The translations under genes and the position numbers were made by a program. Shown piece by piece: positions 60,641-64,000 of a stretch of 64,000 bases of DNA (the first letter of the stretch is position 1; each line of letters starts with the position of its first letter). The notes beneath the pieces were generated by a model. That model worked only from the letters and a program-made list of their open reading frames with translations. It searched no databases and was not told where the DNA came from. Source of the DNA: Paenibacillus antibioticophila (GTDB taxonomy: Bacteria > Bacillota > Bacilli > Paenibacillales > Paenibacillaceae); NCBI RefSeq assembly GCF_000455265.1, contig NZ_HG005142.1, positions 190,441 through 254,440 of the forward strand. The letters are read 5' to 3'.

Positions 60641-60863
60641 CTGACCATACCCTCGCGCTGACTGACAGACTTGCGTCTCTGCCATCCGGCAGTGCCGCTC
60701 CGTTTCCAGCCCCGGCTTCTTCTCCAGCCGCTAGCCGGCTTGAAAGCCATGCTTCTGAACCACATCAGATTTCTGCGGCGCCTCCAACCCCTTCTGAACA
60801 GCATCTCTATTCCCCCTGTCCGGTCTGTGGGCAAGCTACTATAAAAGGTATGCAGGACGGGCG

Positions 60864-60904
60864 AAAAAAAGAAGACTCCGCCTATTGCTCCAGGCAGAGT
60901 CTTC
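60864..60904 (-). terminator. Terminator after nadE
   Basis: A 12-bp stem (60871-60882 with 60893-60904, one mismatch) followed on the minus strand by TTTTTTT. Confidence 0.85.
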
Positions 60905-60937
60905 CTGAAAAGAAACCTTGTGTCCGGTTCCAGGCCC

Positions 60938-61756
60938 TTACTTCCACCAGTCGTCCGATGGAGTAACGGGCAGTTCCCGTTTATGGCGCGATAGTATATA
61001 ACGCCGCTCAATACTTTCCTTGTCCTGAGGTTCCACCTCTTGACCGGTCAGGTAGCGATCCAGCACCTCATAGGCCAGTCCCAATTCCGTCTCATCCGCT
61101 TGCTGCGGCTTCAGGTCCAGGAGGTCGGCCGTCGGGACTTTTAGATACAGCCTTTCCTGCGCCCCCAGATGCTGAAGGAGCTGACGGCCCTGGCCTTTGG
61201 TCAGGCCCGAGATCGGAAGCACATCGGCCCCGCCGTCACCGAACTTTGTATAAAACCCGGTGACAGCTTCAGCGGCATGATCGGTCCCAATGACCAGGCA
61301 TCCGGTCTCACCGGCAACGGCATACTGCGCAATCATACGCATTCTGGCCTTCACGTTCCCTTTATTGAAGTCGGACATTTCGCTGCCGAAGGCCGCCCCG
61401 AACTGTTCCGAAAAGGCGCTTACGGGCTCCTGGATATTAAAAGTCACTAAACGATCCGGTGCTATAAAATTCAGCGCTGCTTGGGCGTCCTCCTCGTCCT
61501 GCTGGGCACCATACGGAAGACGGATCGCGATAAAGACGGCATCCCGTCCCTCGGCGCGCAGCTCCTCAGCCGCGAGCTGGGATAGCCGACCTGCCAGTGT
61601 GGAGTCCTGCCCGCCGCTGATCCCCAGCACAAACCCTCTCGCATGCGACTTAACGCAATAAGCTTTCAGAAAGTCTATTCTCGAACGAATCTCCGCCCCG
61701 GCATCGATCATGGGCTTCACCTGAAGCGTATGAATAATCTCCTGCTGCAAACTCAT
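60938..61756 (-). CDS. nadE: Ammonia-dependent NAD+ synthetase NadE
   Basis: NadE converts nicotinic acid adenine dinucleotide to NAD with ATP and ammonia. The 272-residue length fits the ammonia-dependent Bacillus-type enzyme, without a glutaminase domain. The P-loop is SGGQDST (47-53). [26 protein letters not shown] is the conserved nucleotide-binding segment, and the C-terminal TPSDDWWK is usual for the family. It starts 1 bp after the pncA stop, so they are one operon making NAD from nicotinamide. Confidence 0.95.
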   Translation of the reverse strand: MSLQQEIIHTLQVKPMIDAGAEIRSRIDFLKAYCVKSHARGFVLGISGGQDSTLAGRLSQLAAEELRAEGRDAVFIAIRLPYGAQQDEEDAQAALNFIAPDRLVTFNIQEPVSAFSEQFGAAFGSEMSDFNKGNVKARMRMIAQYAVAGETGCLVIGTDHAAEAVTGFYTKFGDGGADVLPISGLTKGQGRQLLQHLGAQERLYLKVPTADLLDLKPQQADETELGLAYEVLDRYLTGQEVEPQDKESIERRYILSRHKRELPVTPSDDWWK

Positions 61757-61757
61757 C

Positions 61758-62339
61758 CTAATGTCCTCCTGTCGCTTGCTCTACCTTGCGGATATCCGCC
61801 CCTAGTGAGCCCTTAAAATGACGCAACGCCCAGACATGGCCTTCGGGATCAAAGCTGCCCGCCGCATCTTCGTAAATGACCAGTTCAAAGCCCTTGTTAT
61901 AGGCGTCCACTGCCGTATGAAGCACGCAGATATCCGTGCAGACCCCGACCAAATGAAGCTCTGTGATCCCTCGGGATCGAAGCTGCAATTCCAGATCTGT
62001 CCCGGCAAATGCGCTGTACCTCGTCTTATCCATCCAATGCACATGCCCATCTTGCTTGTGTGCTTGATATAACGGCTCCAAGGCTCCGTAAAGCTTTCGT
62101 CCGGGCGTGCCCTCAATGTTATGAGGCGGGAACAGCTTCGTCTCGGGATGGAATTCATCCTCCTGCTCATGACGGTCAATTGCAAAGACAACAAAATCGC
62201 CTTCGGAGATAAACTGCGAGGTCAGCGCGACAATCGCCTGCTCGATCATCTGTCCGGGTTCCCCGCAAGTAAGCGCTCCGCCATCGGCGACAAAATCCCA
62301 GGTATAGTCAATATTGATTAATGACCGCTTCTTCTCCAT
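61758..62339 (-). CDS. pncA: Nicotinamidase/isochorismatase-family hydrolase
   Basis: The 193-residue cysteine hydrolase has the catalytic triad of the family: Asp11 (NIDYTWDF), Lys105 (MDKTRYSAF) and Cys138 ([11 protein letters not shown]). EGTPGRKL and [11 protein letters not shown] are nicotinamidase-like. Together with the adjacent nadE, the natural reading is nicotinamide to nicotinic acid in NAD salvage. The isochorismatase alternative is less likely because no siderophore genes are present. It lies downstream of the gerAB-like gene, separated by the 40-aa peptide gene. Confidence 0.9.
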   Translation of the reverse strand: MEKKRSLINIDYTWDFVADGGALTCGEPGQMIEQAIVALTSQFISEGDFVVFAIDRHEQEDEFHPETKLFPPHNIEGTPGRKLYGALEPLYQAHKQDGHVHWMDKTRYSAFAGTDLELQLRSRGITELHLVGVCTDICVLHTAVDAYNKGFELVIYEDAAGSFDPEGHVWALRHFKGSLGADIRKVEQATGGH

Positions 62340-62385
62340 GCTGTTGTACTCATCTCCTTTTTTTGCGCTGAACTAGGGCAGTCTG

Positions 62386-62508
62386 CTATTTTTTCCTTAC
62401 CCATGTAATCACTGAACCAAGCAATGCCCCGATAATCAACACCAATTGCAAGTGCCATGGCGATACCAGTAAATGATGGGATTCCCATGGAAAGAAATAA
62501 ATACTCAT
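62386..62508 (-). CDS. 40-aa single-pass membrane peptide at the end of the germination operon
   Basis: ATG 62508 overlaps the gerAB-like stop (ATGA), with GGGGGGAAG before it. The product starts MSIYFFPWESHHLLVSPWH and has one hydrophobic segment (LQLVLIIGALLGSVITW) ending in VRKK. Some germination receptor operons carry a small fourth D-type subunit with two helices; this may be a shortened relative. The stop-start overlap supports it as a real gene. Confidence 0.6.
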   Translation of the reverse strand: MSIYFFPWESHHLLVSPWHLQLVLIIGALLGSVITWVRKK

Positions 62509-63605
62509 GACTTCTTCCCCCCAATCCAATTCCTGAGAGGAAGAACCGCTAGAACTATCATAGGCAATACCAGATACAACGGCAACCATAAATGATACGG
62601 AACGGTCACCATCGCCACCTCAAGATGCTCCGTAAAGCTGACGACCATAGTCATCGAGAGGAGCAGGGCCAGCCCGGCTACAGCAAAAATGACCGGCCGG
62701 ATCTTCTTGGCTGCGATCAATTGCTGAATGAAGAGGGAAGCCGCATAGAGATGCATCGACAGCTTGATGAATGCATTGATCACAAGATACATGATTCCCA
62801 GGGCATCCAGATTATCTATAAATGTTATTCGAGATAATTTAAGCAAAGCAAAGGCCGGATACATCATCTGTTGGAAGACGGCCTCCCCCATACCGGCAAT
62901 GGTGAGCAGGCCCAGCAGCGCGATAAAGAAGCCGGCGAACAGGGTAGCAGAGCCTGTCGTGGCGGCTAATCCTTTTTTCTGGCTGACATAACCCCAGATC
63001 AACGCAAACTCGATACTCTCCCCATAGGTCTGCATAATGCCAAGCGGCCATATCGACTCCCAAATTCTTCCCCAGCCCTCGCCGACGATCGGCAGCAAAT
63101 TCACATAATGAAGACTGCGCGACGCTCCGAGTAAAATCATCTCGAGTACAATTGCAAGCAGCAAAAAAGGAAGCAAAAACGCAGCAATTCTAGCCAGCAC
63201 CTCAATCCCTCCCAGCATGGCGTAGACGACTACGGCAAGAAAGGTGATACCGATCACCCAGTCGGGTGTAAGGTTCATGATCGTTACGGGGAGCAGGAAA
63301 CGGATATCGCTGATAATCCGAGCCCCGTTATAAATGAAGATCAGCGGATAGAGCCAGGATAACGGTGTTCCCACCCATTTTCCAAATGCATAGGTGAACC
63401 ACTCCGCAAGTGTTCTGTCTCCCCCCAAACGAAAAATCAGCACATACAGCAAGATCAGCGCGGTTCCGATCCCAGTGCTGATCAACGAAGCGATCCATGC
63501 GTCACGGCCTGCAGCTGCGCCAAAACCGAAGATAATGGTTGTGCCCCACTGGAATAAAATAATCAGCGAGAACAATTCATATTTGGATATTTGCACCCGG
63601 TTCAT
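62505..63605 (-). CDS. Spore germination protein GerAB-type permease
   Basis: A 366-residue APC-superfamily membrane protein with ten helices, the B subunit of nutrient germinant receptors in the inner spore membrane. N-terminal ISKYELFSLIILFQWGTTIIFG and EWFTYAFGKWVGTPLSWLYPLIFIYNG are typical of the GerAB/ArcD/ProY family. It is four genes with gerAC upstream and a small peptide downstream. Which nutrient it recognises cannot be told. Confidence 0.9.
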   Translation of the reverse strand: MNRVQISKYELFSLIILFQWGTTIIFGFGAAAGRDAWIASLISTGIGTALILLYVLIFRLGGDRTLAEWFTYAFGKWVGTPLSWLYPLIFIYNGARIISDIRFLLPVTIMNLTPDWVIGITFLAVVVYAMLGGIEVLARIAAFLLPFLLLAIVLEMILLGASRSLHYVNLLPIVGEGWGRIWESIWPLGIMQTYGESIEFALIWGYVSQKKGLAATTGSATLFAGFFIALLGLLTIAGMGEAVFQQMMYPAFALLKLSRITFIDNLDALGIMYLVINAFIKLSMHLYAASLFIQQLIAAKKIRPVIFAVAGLALLLSMTMVVSFTEHLEVAMVTVPYHLWLPLYLVLPMIVLAVLPLRNWIGGKKS

Positions 63606-63607
63606 GC

Positions 63608-64000
63608 TCAGGGGTTCACCTCGCTCAGCTTAATCGACTTGTTGGTAAGCCCGTTCCGCAGCACCCGGACCTCAACCTCCACTGCCGGCTCGATCTCCGG
63701 AAAAACGGTCTCCCATCGTTCCCTGAATTGGCTCTTCCAGACCGATGGGCGGGTTCGATACATGGTCTGGCCAAAGCCGAATATATCGCTGTTAAAGTTG
63801 CTTTGAACATACTTGATCGTGCGCTCAATCCGCGTCCTGATATCTTGCTTCAAATCATGGATGGTTAACTGGGTGTTCTTAGCATCCGCCAAATCCATGC
63901 TGGACGTATTCTCATAAATATTTGCAGTAACCTTCACCTTCAGCTTCACCTTCACGCGATCGCCGTTCACTTCAATTTTTCTCTTCACATCCGCCTTTTC
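63608..64000 (-). CDS. Ger(x)C-family germination lipoprotein, 5' end cut by window edge
   Basis: C-terminal about 130 residues of a GerAC-type receptor subunit. TSSMDLADAKNTQLTIHDLKQDIRTRIERTIKYVQ and NSDIFGFGQTMYRTRPSVWKSQFRERWETVFPE are the C-terminal domain of the Ger(x)C family. The frame is open to the right edge and overlaps nothing. Only 2 bp separate it from the gerAB-like start, so these form an A-C-B type receptor operon; the A gene should lie beyond the window. Confidence 0.9.
   Translation of the reverse strand, partial: EKADVKRKIEVNGDRVKVKLKVKVTANIYENTSSMDLADAKNTQLTIHDLKQDIRTRIERTIKYVQSNFNSDIFGFGQTMYRTRPSVWKSQFRERWETVFPEIEPAVEVEVRVLRNGLTNKSIKLSEVNP

Noticed and set aside
59857..60966. 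A 369-codon plus-strand frame opposite yunB
   Set aside because: The minus-strand product has recognisable YunB motifs; the plus-strand translation has none and is His/Arg/Pro-rich shadow sequence.

Overview
The window looks like chromosomal DNA from a spore-forming Firmicute, most probably Paenibacillus or a close relative. The evidence is consistent: strong AGGAGG ribosome sites with many TTG/GTG starts; sporulation and spore genes (sda, an alpha/beta SASP gene, ylbJ-, yunB-, lytH- and gerAB/gerAC-like genes); T-box and SAM-I leaders; a Bacillus-type DnaI/DnaB helicase-loading pair; and the futalosine-pathway enzyme MqnE. No rRNA, tRNA, prophage, transposase or CRISPR array was recognised.

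Layout. 0-5.3 kb: uvrC (cut by the left edge), trxA, a 51-aa membrane peptide, dnaI and dnaB. 5.4-8.8 kb: a biofilm-matrix locus, with tapA-like/sipW/tasA/sinR on the plus strand and a sinI-like anti-repressor gene divergent on the minus strand. A class I c-di-GMP riboswitch lies in the sinI leader and SinR-type boxes lie in front of the tapA-like gene. 8.8-13.3 kb: yuiB-like, coproheme decarboxylase (hemQ), NDH-2 and the YumC ferredoxin-NADP reductase. 13.3-19.6 kb: sda with a cluster of DnaA boxes, a YheC/D-like protein, an AI-2E-type exporter, a decayed hicAB pair, an A-type Fe-S carrier, mqnE, a NifU-like scaffold and an SDR. 19.7-22.7 kb: metNIQ behind a SAM-I riboswitch.

22.8-34 kb: a HEPN-like protein, ctaA, a 1.5-kb non-coding repeat region, a thioredoxin-like gene, a MurJ/YtgP flippase, DUF456, a HAD phosphatase and a manganese-type ABC transporter operon interrupted by a repeat element. 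34-45.4 kb: a class B PBP, a CvpA/transglutaminase fusion, an MFS transporter, a small Toprim protein, sco and ctaB, a second copy of the non-coding repeat region, trpS with a Trp T-box, and an aldose epimerase. 45.6-54.8 kb: a SASP gene, two minisatellites, pepF, yycC, DUF2225, a truncated haemoglobin, ylbJ, nadK and a C-terminal processing protease. 54.8-64 kb: nrdDG, yutD, a LytH-like M23 peptidase, yunB, nadE-pncA, and a gerAC-gerAB germination operon running off the right edge.

Functional links: tapA/sipW/tasA/sinI/sinR form one regulatory circuit. sda with its DnaA boxes ties replication initiation to sporulation. ctaA, ctaB, sco and hemQ serve haem and cytochrome oxidase assembly. pncA and nadE are adjacent steps of NAD salvage. 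The least explained content is a family of structured ~130-173-bp repeats (six copies plus a fragment). It includes two paralogous composite non-coding regions, one upstream of ctaA and one upstream of ctaB.
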